From assembly GCA_963920525.1 (NCBI GenBank), contig OY986439.1:5846501-5910500 (forward strand): 64,000 bases of DNA, written 5' to 3'. The notes beneath the pieces are model-generated. The model was given only the letters and a program-made list of their open reading frames with translations, searched no databases and was not told the origin of the DNA. Below, piece after piece: positions 43,701 to 53,941 of the stretch. The position numbers were made by a program, and so were the translations under genes. Source of the DNA: Dichetophora obliterata (taxonomy: Eukaryota; Arthropoda; Insecta; Diptera; Sciomyzidae). Position 1 is the first letter of the stretch, and every line of letters begins with the position of its first letter.

Positions 43701-46393
43701 AAAAATTTCTTTGAAACTTTTTCTTTAAACCCTGTTCAATTGCATTAATAGATAAAAACAGTGAAAATAAAAAAAGCTGTTATTGTATACATATATTCGG
43801 CTGTCAAAATTGCATTAAATTCTATTACAATTTTTGAAAGCATCCCATACAACTCAACTTAGAATGGTTGTAAGCCATAATACCAACAAATATTCCAGTG
43901 GTGTGCTAAGTTGAGTTGAGTTGTAGACAACCCAACTCAGTTTGGTTGTAAATCATAATAGGGCTATTATTTAAAATAAACTTAAATGCAGTGGGCAATG
44001 ATGGCATCCCGCTAAAGTTTATAAAAATACTCTTTCCTTATATTCAGAACCTTTTACTCCACTTCATAAATTGTATTCTTATGACATCTGTCTTTCCTTC
44101 TGATTAGAAGATTGCCCGTGTAATCCCAATCAAAAAGAAAGACAAATCTAGTTCTCTTGAAAATTTGCGTCCCATCTCTGTTCTGCTTGTTCTATCAAAA
44201 GTAATTGAGAACTTAATGAAACAACAAATAATAGATTATACAAATCGACACTTGCTTGTAAATAGTTGCCAGTCAGGCTTTCGTAAGGGATATAACACCA
44301 CGTCGCACAGTGGTTTCAAAATGGAATTAAATAATTTTTTTCACGTTGTAATTTTTGTTCGTTTTTTTTTTTACTTTAAGTTTAGGAATGTTTCATTAAC
44401 ATATTAAAAAAAATCTAAGATAAGTCTTCTCAATTTTTGTGGCCGAGCAGTGAATGTCGGCAAAATTTTTTCCTCTCAAAAACAGCCATGATTTAAAGCC
44501 GGATTCCGGTAGCAACTGCTCCGACATAATTGCTTGTATTCACTTAAATCTTTTTATATACAATATTGTGATGTATCTAAAAAACATATTTATTAATGAT
44601 ACATTTTTTTATTACTGTGTTTTTTTAATAATTTTATTAAGACCATGTTTTTCCCCAGATTCCAAAGTTTGGTGGACCAGAACTAAGTTATCGTCACTTA
44701 TCGATATACTTATCGATACTTATCACTTATGCTGCTAACCTGGTTTTAACGAACAAAAGAGTGAATGCATATTTGTACTGCACACATTGTCAAAGGATAT
44801 GTAATATTTTTGTTTTCTTCTTTTTTTTTTTATTTTAATTATAATTGAAAATGTTATATAATCCTAAATGTTATATAATAAGAAAAAATATGTATGGGAG
44901 GTGGGCGTGGCAATTTTTTTTAAATATACACATATATATATTTTATATTCTTCATCATTTTAAATTTTTGTGTTATATGGGAGGTAGGCGTGTTTGTAGG
45001 CGGATTTGCAAAATTTTTTGTAAGTGCTCTTATATAGTTCATTTCAACTTATCGTCGTCCTAATTCTAATAGGATGTATGTCAATATTGGGCAAAGTATC
45101 GTTCATTAGCGTTTTACGTAGATTGGTTAAAACTACATCTAAACTACATTGGTTAAAACTACATCTATGTCTTTTTTTAGTTTTTAATGATTGTATGAAA
45201 ACAAGTGGGGTAGAACGTTTGAAACACTACATTATCGTATGAACTTCATACAAATAATAAACAGCTTTCTTTGCCTCCTGAACAATAGATAATTTTGGCT
45301 TACGTCGTATTAGAATTAGGCCGACGTTATGTATATACCAAATTTTATTGGTATACGACTACTCCATATTAATGCTATGCAAATATCGTATAAAAAGTAT
45401 GGGAGGTGGGCGTAGCAAATTTTTTTTAATATACATATATATTTCAGATCCTTGAGTGAGTTGTTTTGATATAACTTCAATACGAACAAAATATAGCTTT
45501 TTGAATTTTGTGTTATATGAGAGGCAGGCGTGTTTGTGGGCGGATTTCAAAAACTTTCTTTAATATCTGCTAATAGAGGTAATTCCAACTTATGTACCAA
45601 ATTTGATTGCTCTATGACGACTCCTTCTATTTTTTTCCAAACTTTATATGGGATTAATCCACTGTGCGTCGTTGCTTTTGTGACTCACTGATACTATAAG
45701 GAGCAATGTGAACCAGAATAAGCTATTTGTTGTTCTTTCGCTTGATTTATCTAAGGCTTTTGACTACATTAACCACTGTGTTTTGATAACCAAATTGTGC
45801 ACTAAATTTCAATTTTCTAAATCCGCGTGTGATTTAATCTCGTCATACCTTTCAAATAGTAAAAAATTTGTCTCATATAATGAACCAATATCAGACTTGC
45901 TGACTGTTAATGGTGGTGTGCCTCAGGATTCGGTCTAAGGACATACTTTGTTTATGTTTTACGTTAATGATTTAGTGGATTGCTAATATCACAATGCCTG
46001 CACTCCTTATATTTTTGCTAATGATATACAACTTCTGTTCAGTGGTGAAATGGAATTTGAAGCTGTCATAGATTTTAATATTCATAATATGTACATATAT
46101 GAAATGTAACTATTTCAATATCAATTCAAACAAGACTAAAGCTATGCTGTTCTCTAGTAAGTGATATGCTAACATAAATTGGTACATTCCTTATTATTGT
46201 CCAATTTATCCTACTGCATAGAGGTCTATTCCGGAGCATTATAACTAGTGTCCGACCGAATATTCGGTTTCGGTTACGGCCAGTTTCGGCCCTTTTTGGC
46301 AGTTTCGGCTGGTTTCAGCTATTCGGCCTCAATATGGCCATATTGAAACTTTTGCTAAAAATTTCGGAACATTTCAAGAATAGTGACAACTAT

Positions 46394-46428
<35 letters not shown>

Positions 46429-49400
46429 AGATTTTATGGATTTTGGCCTCCTTACTCCAAATCTGAAAAAATTGCAGGCCGCTCGCAATTGGTTTAGAAG
46501 TTATAGGACTCCAAAGTTGGAAAAAATAGCCTGCAAATCTTGCTATTTTTCTAAATCAAAACTACACTACACTACACCTATTCAACAAGGTACCTATTCA
46601 AATATGAAAATCCATGCCTAACTTTTAAAGATATACACATTTTTAGTGTGTTGCTTTCGTAAAAGGGAAACCACTAGTTTTCCAGACAAATTGTAAATAT
46701 AATAATAGTTATATCTTAAAAAGTTATGAATGGATTTTCATGTTTGAAACATACCTCGTTGAATAGGTACTCGCATTACCTTTCTTTTGATACCCACTAA
46801 AAACGAACACTAAAAAAAACAGAAAGATTTGTGGCCCATTTTGCAACATTGGAGGCCTATAACTTCTAAACCAATGCCAGCGGCCTGAAATTTGGATTTA
46901 GGAGGTTAAAATCCGAATAATCCAACAAAAAATATTAAAAATGGGAGTTATCGCTATTCTTAACTTATACCAAAATTTCTTGCATCAGTCATTTAATTCA
47001 AATATATAAGTTTGGTTTAATAAAAATATTTACAACGCATTGTACAAAACAAAAATTATGAACTCGTCTATAATTCGATTTATTTTGGTTAATTTTATGC
47101 GTTCGATACTATCATTTTCGATATTATCATCTCTATTGCAATTACCATTAAAGTTTTATAGATACTTAAGCCAAAAATTGATAATATACTTCCGAACGAA
47201 TTCTGTGTGTGTGGAATAAAGGAAAAGAAAACGAAATACATATTTCTATTTTTATAATAATAAACCTTTAAGAAAAACAGAAATACTTTTTTTTGTAGTT
47301 CTAAAAAAATGTACATTTTAGGTGCATACTATTTTGAGTGTGTACTAAAAAATAAAATAAAAAATTATCTCATTTATTATTATAGTAAACTTCAATTGAT
47401 TTTTATAAACTTCAATATTCAAATAATACTTGTTTTATACTAGTAGTACTTTTGTTTTCTTTTAATAAAAATAATCATTTGTAAAAACTTAAATTTTCAT
47501 ATTAATAACCAGTTTCGGTTTCGATTTCGGTTTCGGCCAAAATTCCGGTTTCGGTCTGACACTAATTATAACATTAGGAAAATTGTACTTTTATTTAACA
47601 GAACGCTTCGTTTTTTGTACAATTTGCGACCTCGAGATCATATTTCAGCATTCACTCACCAGTTTCTTGGTTGTTCGTTTGCTAATTTTATGCAATACAG
47701 AATGTAACTGTACTTTTCTAATATCATTAAAAATCAAATTCCGTCTGACTTAGTCAAAAGCTTTATTTTCTCTCGATCTACTAGAAACCCACAAATTGTA
47801 TTTCCGAAAATCTCTACGTCATTGATTGAGCGATCATTTTTCATACGCTCTACTAGAATCTGGAATGGCTTGAATCCAGGCTTAACATCTCTTGCTTCAT
47901 CGCAAAATGCTTTTTAACTATTGGCACATTTTAATTTTCAAGATGGTTCTTAATCTTTACTATTGTAGGGCTATCACATGGCTATGGGTTTATCGTTATG
48001 GGTTTATCATATTTATCTATATTTTATTTTTCTTGCATAAATTGGCTTTGTTGTGGAGGGGTGTGGCTGTGTTGAACAGAAACATTAGTTAATAACTAAA
48101 CAATAATCAAATACATTTGTATATATTATTTCTTATTTTTAACAACATTTTTTTTTATTTTCTACTACTCGTAATATACCTGTAATTTAATATTGGCCCT
48201 GGAGGCTTTGGAATAACATATTCATTAAACAAATAAATAAAAAATAAAATTCCTGATATTGAGTACCTATTTTGAATTTAAATTTTTTATTGATCTTCAT
48301 TCATTTATTTAATTTGAAGTATAGTAGCTCGACGTTTCATATTTTAACATCGCAACGTTACGTCTTCAAAAATGTTGATTTTTTACTCTCAAAAAAAACT
48401 ACGATAAAGATTAATAAAGATAAAGATTAATGTATAACATGCGTTGGTTTTTCGGCTCAATGATAAAAAATATGACATCATCAGAGTGCGAAAGAAATCC
48501 TTTTTCGTATCGAATTGTATCAAAAATGTTACGAAACTCTGACGACGTTGCATGCAATCACTCTCTGATTAAAGGTTGTTTTTTAGCCTCACGTAAAAAA
48601 CCGAAGAAAAGAGTAAAAATCCGAAAACAAAAGCATAACTAACAAAAATAAAAACAAAAAGAAATCAATAACAAAGAATACAAAGCCAAGGAAAATAAAT
48701 ACTACTTAGATAAAGAAAACACAGCAGAGACAAATACGAAAATAAAATCAAAACAAGGTGCTTACACCTGGCTAAAAGTATAAAACAAAAGTAAAAAGTT
48801 GTGTCGGCTTAATGAAAACGCTGTATTTCGACAATCAATCGATTGATCTTTTTTATTAAAAATATGGAACGTTATGGAACGAATATCTTAATATGTATGC
48901 CAATGTTGATGACACGTCTAAATATTATTTTTTTCATTTATTTGAATTATAAATAATAAGTAAATAAGTAAATAATTTCATTGAGTCTTTTCATTCAAGT
49001 TGCAAAGAGAAGATAACATTTGTTTCAAATTAGTACAAATTATTAAAACAAAAAAAATTTAGAACTGTTTTTGTATTATTCTAATATACATTTCAAAGTA
49101 AAACGCAACAAGCTTAAATATCAAGGTGAAGATGGCAATGTATCTTTAAGTTAGAGTAGAGAATGTGCTTGCTCCTGGCACTTAAATTTTTTTCTCCGAG
49201 AAGTGACATATCTACACTAAAAAAAAAAAATTAATTATAAAGATCATGGGAAAGCTGTTTCCTTTTTTTTAAAATATAAATTTGTTAAAAAAAATTTTTT
49301 TTAATAATACAGAAACAAAATATTTAAAAAGGTTCACATATCTGCGTCGATAAGCTATAAAAACTTAAATCGTCTTAAAACAAAACTGAGTTATTGATGT

Positions 49401-49731
49401 AACTGTGATCCACGCACTATAAACACACAAAATCTTGAGCTTCTAACATTACCTTAGCCAAAGTATAACAAAAAAACAAAAGACTATTTTATATAACTTA
49501 TAAGGCGATTGAAGACTTTGAAGCAAGATTTCTCGAGCCTTTGAATAACTTAAGCTGTTATGACTTGTCGGCAATAAAATAAGCTCGCCAACAAACACCA
49601 CACTTTAATGACTCACCAATAACTGCAACAATTTCTTTAGATGCGGTCAGAAATGCTTCCGTCTCAATTTTTTCACCAACTGGTGGAAACCCTTTAAGGG
49701 CTTTGAATTGTATACGTGGTTCTCCAGCCAT
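40774..49731 (-). CDS. Gltp: glycolipid transfer protein (GLTP), four exons
   Basis: Exons (minus): 49617-49731, 41339-41394, 41004-41264, 40774-40941. Phases fit at all junctions and give 199 residues (human GLTP has 209). GLTP moves glycosphingolipids between membranes in the cytosol. The ligand-site residues are all present: the D-x-x-x-N-x-x-K pattern in INDMNGNIMKL, the sugar-stacking tryptophan in LLWLKRGL, and the histidine in YHGFIVQ. The C terminus ends in WKV, whereas the human protein ends in YKV. The gene is convergent with the TMEM17-like gene (76 bp apart). Intron 1 spans 41395-49616 and is almost entirely transposable elements, whereas introns 2 and 3 are 74 and 62 bp. GC-AG sites are not needed; all donors are GT. 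Confidence 0.92.
41540..42034 (+). repeat. AT-rich tandem repeat interrupted by the LINE
   Basis: The CTGAATTTCAATTGACCTTA...TTTTAATTTTAAATAAA block at about 41826-41910 recurs at 41954-42034. A matching fragment (CCTATTTTGAATTTAAATTT...TTATTGATCTT) resumes at about 48263 beyond the LINE, so the LINE inserted into this repeat. Confidence 0.6.
42591..43964. mobile_element. Harbinger/ISL2EU-like element with Myb/SANT-type gene remnant
   Basis: TIRs CCCTATTATGGTTTACAAC (left) and the reverse complement of GTTGTAAATCATAATAGGG (right) bound 1374 bp, with TA on both sides (42589-42590 and 43965-43966). Inside, plus-strand frames read KKQFDRMVSLLEKYPDVTR, then NELWDKFTVELNSIVPPTRS and QEWQRV, then ISATGGGPSQEISLTPLEVL. 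This is the helix pattern of the Myb/SANT-like DNA-binding protein encoded by PIF/Harbinger transposons, broken by an intron or indels. A Pro/Ser-rich HPSRSPAHP repeat follows (43400-43600). No transposase is present, so it is non-autonomous. Confidence 0.72.
44306..45666. mobile_element. Transib transposon (non-autonomous)
   Basis: The element starts CACAGTGG and ends CCACTGTG, and both copies of the 5-bp duplication CGTCG flank it (44301-44305 and 45667-45671). Transib elements are defined by 5-bp, GC-rich CGNCG-like duplications and TIRs starting with a heptamer like the RAG recombination signal CACAGTG; both are seen here. The 1361 bp interior has no transposase and includes two copies of a TATGGGAGGTGGGCGTGGC box paired with GGGCGGATTT. 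Removing it joins the RT frame of the host LINE across SGFRKGYNTTS. Confidence 0.88.
46246..47564. mobile_element. hAT-superfamily transposon (non-autonomous) with nested foldback
   Basis: The ends TAGTGTCCGACCGAA and TTCGGTCTGACACTA are inverted repeats, and the 8-mer ATTATAAC flanks both ends (46238-46245 and 47565-47572). This is the hAT hallmark. Subterminal CGGTTTCGG repeats are dense at both ends, likely transposase-binding sites. Inside, about 46430-46940 is a second inverted repeat (TTGGCCTCCTTACTCC against GGAGGTTAAAATCC, TATTCAACAAGGTACC against ACCTCGTTGAATAGG) preceded by a T34 run. There is no transposase frame. Confidence 0.9.
48245..49616. other. rest of GLTP intron 1, AT-rich
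   Basis: A short remnant of the tandem repeat interrupted by the LINE lies at 48255-48300. After that I see only AT-rich DNA with A-runs (48640-48760) and no coding frame or clear repeat up to the donor of GLTP exon 1. Confidence 0.4.
49617..49731 (-). CDS. Gltp: GLTP first coding exon
   Basis: It encodes the first 38 codons plus one base, beginning MAGEPRIQFKALKGFPPVG and reaching ETEAFLTASKEIVAVI. The donor GTGAGT lies at 49611-49616. The phase-1 junction with 41394 restores glutamate and joins to the TFGKLFTPVI segment. The 8.2 kb gap to exon 2 is filled by nested transposons. Confidence 0.88.
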
Positions 49732-50397
49732 GCTGTCGTCTAAACGTTATTCTTGTGTTAACTGGCAAAACATTTGCTTATCAATTCGTTACTAAAATCT
49801 TTAAATTCAATTTATTAGACTTTAGTTATCTTGGTTGTGAGTATAAATATCCATCTATCTATATTCACTGATAAGGTGTCAGGGCTTCCACACATGCGAT
49901 AATAATAAATAATCAATTCGTTGAGTTTTCATTACAAATGTGAGTTCAAGGTATACTCTTATAAGTACGGTGTATTTACTCTTTAATATTTTATATTGTT
50001 TTTGTTGTTTTTGTTTATCATTAACAATGCGAATTTAAAAGTATGGTTTGACTAGATCTTTTAGTGTCTCAGCTACGTCAGCTTCTATCGAAGTATTAAA
50101 CAACACTGCAAGCTGAAATGCGAACCACTTGCGAAATTATGTTAGCTTCAAACAAAGAGTTCAATTGATTTTGTTAAATGAGCAGAATAGAGAAATTATT
50201 TTTTTATATTTAAAAATAGGTATGTTATCTTTAAGTTGCTTGATACTCTCCACAAAGACTGGTTTAGAGATTGAATCTTTAGAAAATAACGTAAAGAATA
50301 CTTATAGTGGTGAAATGGAAAGTGTTTCTTCCGTTCACCTTTTATTTTAACAAAATTTGATAATTCTTTGATTTGTGTTTGATATTTGGACAACCCC
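49732..50397. other. intergenic between GLTP start and metallopeptidase stop
   Basis: The minus-strand metallopeptidase ends here and GLTP starts downstream, so the roughly 670 bp includes the metallopeptidase 3' UTR and the GLTP promoter/5' UTR. A 73-residue plus-strand frame at 50129-50350 has no recognisable features. Confidence 0.4.
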
Positions 50398-51891
50398 TTA
50401 ATGAAAATATAAGCTTTTGGTGCATCCACCAACAGTTATCACAAATACGTAATGAGTTTTGTCTAGTTTTGTTGCACATGCGGGCAAGTTAAAGCGAAAA
50501 ACTGGCTTCTCGTTCGCATCATGAGAAAACTCGTAAAAAAGGTCCACTAAGCTATTGGAAGAGCTTCTTATTTCAATAAGTTTTAAAGCATCTTTACCTC
50601 CACTTATAACCGACTGGGTAGCACCATCGAATGTAAGCTCCTCATCGGTGCATCGAGCATCCAATTCCTTATTATTACGTTTCTTAATCCATAGATGGTG
50701 CGCCAGAATTACAGCACAATTTCGGGAAAAATAAAAACTATCTCCACACTTCTGTTCATGGTACTTTTCCATAAAATCACCACCATTGTTTTTGAGTTGT
50801 GTAAATCTGGAAGTATTTAGTGGACCTTTGCGTTTTATTGACTCTGTAATAGCTTTTTGTATTTGCCGTTTGGGTAAATGTTCAGTTAAATTGTCAATAG
50901 TAAAAACGCGGTTTAAATAATCGAAGCCTGTTCCCATGATGCCATCCTGCGTATGACCCAAATCAAAAATATGCCCAAGTTCATGACAAACTGCTCCAAG
51001 TGACGTTGCATATACGCCCGCATGTGTGCGCCTGTAGTTGCTATCATCAGGAAACTTTACAAGATCTACTTTAGATTCGTCTTGGAAGCATGGCATAACA
51101 CCCTTCAAGGATTGTGGCCAAGCATAAAAATAACTTGAACCAAAAAGAGCAAGTCCTCCCCCGCCTAGAGCTGCATGTGCCTTCAAATGCCGTCTGATAT
51201 TGGCGTATGAAAAGTCCTTTAGAGCAGCTACGGCAGCTCCATTATATCTGGTACACGCAATAAATGCTACGAATTTTAAGCTAGAGTCCCTCCCGAGTTC
51301 CGAGTTTAGAATTTCTTTTCCAAAGGCATACCACAATTCATCCTCAGTACTTTTCCAAGCCTGCTCGCTAGTTAGAGCCGAGTGAAATATTTGACACTGA
51401 CCATTCAGAGTAAAACTCTGTCGATCAAATCCATATTCTCGTAGTTTTTCAGCGTACAAACTCTGCACAAGCAACAAATTCAGGTCAATGAGTTTACATG
51501 CGGTGTCAGCATTTCCATTATTTCCCTGCCTTGTTAAGTATTCCCCTTTTTCACCCTGGCAGATTATGTACAACGGCTGAATCCGAAAGCAGTTGTCGGA
51601 AACTTGATGATATATTCTTAAATTTTGTTGCGAGTAACAGTAGTTTAATGTTAATCTCAATTCTAGATGATTTTGTAAATCCACTAAAAGTTTGAATTCG
51701 CCACTCCGAGCAACTCGAGTTGATTGTAAATTAATCTGCTGATTTTTGCTATCGGTTATTTTTATATTTACTTCATCATTTTGGCTGCAACGCGGAATAA
51801 CCTTTCCTATAACTAACAAGAGTTGATGATTTACAACATCATCGTTACGTATATTGTTTATTTTTATTTCATGCAAACACTTGTCTGTCAT
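50398..51891 (-). CDS. putative zinc metallopeptidase, YIL108W/Metallopep (PF12044-type) family
   Basis: A single open exon of 497 residues is read from MTDKCLHEIK at 51891; a TTG three codons upstream is in frame but is not a start. The zinc site CHELGHIFDLGHT lies at residues 302-314, giving the HExxHxxxxxH ligands and a following D/H-rich turn, with a Met-turn-like GIMGTGFDYLNR about 5 residues later. The N terminus is a beta-rich domain (GKVIPRC...). It contains ALGGGGLALFGS before the catalytic helix, as in the fungal YIL108W family of cytosolic putative metallopeptidases of unknown substrate. There is no signal peptide. An AATAAA lies at about 50343 on the minus strand, 50 bp past the stop. 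The family is usually longer (600-700 residues), so a further N- or C-terminal exon is possible. Confidence 0.85.
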   Translation of the reverse strand: MTDKCLHEIKINNIRNDDVVNHQLLLVIGKVIPRCSQNDEVNIKITDSKNQQINLQSTRVARSGEFKLLVDLQNHLELRLTLNYCYSQQNLRIYHQVSDNCFRIQPLYIICQGEKGEYLTRQGNNGNADTACKLIDLNLLLVQSLYAEKLREYGFDRQSFTLNGQCQIFHSALTSEQAWKSTEDELWYAFGKEILNSELGRDSSLKFVAFIACTRYNGAAVAALKDFSYANIRRHLKAHAALGGGGLALFGSSYFYAWPQSLKGVMPCFQDESKVDLVKFPDDSNYRRTHAGVYATSLGAVCHELGHIFDLGHTQDGIMGTGFDYLNRVFTIDNLTEHLPKRQIQKAITESIKRKGPLNTSRFTQLKNNGGDFMEKYHEQKCGDSFYFSRNCAVILAHHLWIKKRNNKELDARCTDEELTFDGATQSVISGGKDALKLIEIRSSSNSLVDLFYEFSHDANEKPVFRFNLPACATKLDKTHYVFVITVGGCTKSLYFH

Positions 51892-51931
51892 TGCATTCAA
51901 ACCAAATTTTGGACCTACATATTAGGACAGC

Positions 51932-52195
51932 TTGAGACTGGAATGCAAGCTATTCTTGAAGAAACTAAAAACTTTATGTACTATTTTTGGTCAAAGATTT
52001 TTTTTAAATTCACATATCAATAAAATTGATTGCAGTAGAAAAGTTCTAATGCAATTATCTAAAGAAAACTTACAATATTTAAGGTTGCCAGACTTGTGGG
52101 ATAAATACGAAATGGGGAAAATGGAATCCCATATGCTCTTATATTGGTTGTCCCGCAATAGAGTGCAACTATTTACTGAGGTGAAAGGTGATTTT
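51932..52195 (+). other. unrecognised open frame, possible exon, cut by a MITE
   Basis: A plus-strand frame, best from about 52040, reads with ordinary protein-like composition (LMQLSKENLQYLRLPDLWDK, then MESHMLLYWLSRNRVQLF). A possible acceptor TTGATTGCAG lies at 52028-52037 and a possible donor AAAG/GTGATT at 52187. It is divergent from the metallopeptidase. I do not recognise the family. The MITE at 52196 starts immediately after. It may be a genuine exon of an unlisted gene or a TE fragment. Confidence 0.25.
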
Positions 52196-52609
52196 GGCGC
52201 CTGCTACACGCTCAATATATATTGATCAATATACAGTATCGTGATATTTATTGAACGTGTAGCATATTGACGGATCGTGATCCATATCGCAAAATATTTA
52301 AATATTTTGAAATCTAGATCGCGGATCGGAAAACTGTCAATAAATATTGAACGTGTAGCACATTTTGTGTCATCAATACACGATACGGCAGTAGGCGGTA
52401 AAATCAAAATTTGTGGTATTCACGGTATTCACTTGCCTGTGCATTTGAGTACTTGTGCAGTTAGGTTTTCGTGAACACACTTAGCAAAAATTGTATGAAT
52501 ACTGACGCTATAAATATTGAACGTGTAGCATTCAACCGCGATCCATCAGTCCATGAATTTGGATCGCGATCCAGGTATCACAATAAATATTGAACGTGTA
52601 GCAGGCGCC
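52196..52609. mobile_element. MITE with GGCGCCTGCTACACG ends and internal direct repeats
   Basis: TIRs GGCGCCTGCTACACGYTCAA are near-perfect inverted copies. The terminal motif TATTGAACGTGTAGCA is also repeated in direct orientation inside at about 52250, 52342 and 52510 before the right end at 52587. GATCGCGATC-type palindromes lie between copies. It is non-coding. Confidence 0.85.
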
Positions 52610-52649
52610 TTAGAGTTGCACAAAAACTCGTATGTGGGGGGGTCTATTT

Positions 52650-53085
52650 TCACACCCTTAGGAGTTACGGGGCTAATTAGTATTTCATGACTTTGATGCA
52701 CATTATTGTTTTTAGCAGAAAAACGAACTCATAGAAAACTTATTTTAAGAAGTCGTTTAAAAGGTAGCGGATTGACTTTTCTAACGGTGCATCAGAAAAC
52801 CCACTCGACCTATTCATTACCGAGCTGTGATCATGTGAAGATGAAAACAATCCTTTGAAACTACTAAATTTAAATTTGGAGCTCAATTTTCTTAAAATTT
52901 CGCGTAATAAATCAATTTTGTTTCTTATCAGTTTTGTAATTTATGAAATTTTCTATTCAATGACATCAAAAATTTAAACATATCTTTAAAAATAAAAAAG
53001 TTATTTGAACTTAAAAATTTAGCTAAATTGAAAACATAATCATTGTACTGTTTTTTGTGAATTAAAAACAAAAAAATTTCAAATC
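52650..53085 (+). repeat. dispersed repeat, inverted relative to 57030-57590
   Basis: AGGAGTTACGGGGCTAATTAG (52669) matches the reverse complement of 57570-57590. Similarity continues for about 400 bp through TTTATGACTTTGA, TTTGTAATTTATG and AATCATTGTACTG. The copy lies just left of a LINE. Its partner is on the other side of the LINE/SINE block. Confidence 0.7.
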
Positions 53086-53941
53086 TGTTTATTCTAGCTC
53101 TGGGACTCTTTCCACCTCTTTCCCTAATACTGTAATCTACCTTGATTGTGGTGACCTCACTTTTGGATGTGGAATCAGCTCTGATAAGTCTTAAATCCAT
53201 ACCGTCCGATGGCCCTGATGGTATTGCTCCAATATTGTTGAAAACCTGTGCTATGCAAGTTTTGTTACCGCTTACAAAAATTTTTAATAAATCAATAAAT
53301 ACTGTCACATTCTTGGTGGAATGGAAAGTCCCTTTTATACCACCCATCCATAAATCGGGTCCTAAGCAAAATGTCTGCTATTACAGACCAATCAGTAAAC
53401 TTTTAACTATACCAAAGATCTAGCAAAAAATTGTATACGGGAAGCTTTATTTCTGTTTGAAAAATTTAGATCAACAGCCACAAATTTAAATATATTCTGT
53501 AATTAATAACTTTGCGAGAGGTTATCAAACAGATGTAATTTTTACTGACTTCGCCAAAGCGTTTGACAAAGTTAACCATATAACTTCACTAGCTAAACTC
53601 TCAGCTTTAGGTTTCCACTCAAATTTATTCAAATGGATTGCATCCTACCTACAGGATACACAACAGCTGGTAAAAATCAACCATTGTTTATCAAATGTGA
53701 TACACGTACTATCAGGGGTCCCTCAAGGTAGCCATTTGGGTCCACTCTTGTTCATAATCTTCATTAACGGATGATCTCAAATTATTTCAATCTATCAAAC
53801 ATATTAATGATTTAAATTTATTACAAAAGAACCTTGATTCCATTGCAAACTGGTGTACTCTCAATAACCTACCACTGAATATTTCAAAATGTGAGGTTCT
53901 TTCAATCGCTAGAGTGGCCACCCCTACCATCTGGAATTATA

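Larger units (their letters stand above)
42035..48244 (+). mobile_element. degraded LINE split by three DNA transposons, in GLTP intron 1
   Basis: Pieces in order: an APE-type endonuclease fragment (42035-42430; NRPMNRGGGVGFYISKS, CESMFIEIAQESGKILVGVVY); RT start (43980-44300; GNDGIPLKFIK, LRPISVLLVLSKVIE, SGFRKGYNTT); RT middle (45672-46237; FVVLSLDLSKAFDYINH, GGVPQDSV, and FANDIQLL where YADD should be); and the C terminus (47573-47930; LRFLYNLRPRDHIS, TRIWNGLNPGL). An AAATAAATAAAAAATAAAA tail closes it at 48244. The gaps are exactly the Harbinger-like, Transib and hAT elements listed separately. The catalytic YADD has become FAND, and the frame has stops, so it is inactive. Confidence 0.85.

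Noticed and set aside
47095..47316. Minus-strand 73-residue ORF
   Set aside because: It lies in the non-coding interior of the hAT element and has no recognisable motif.
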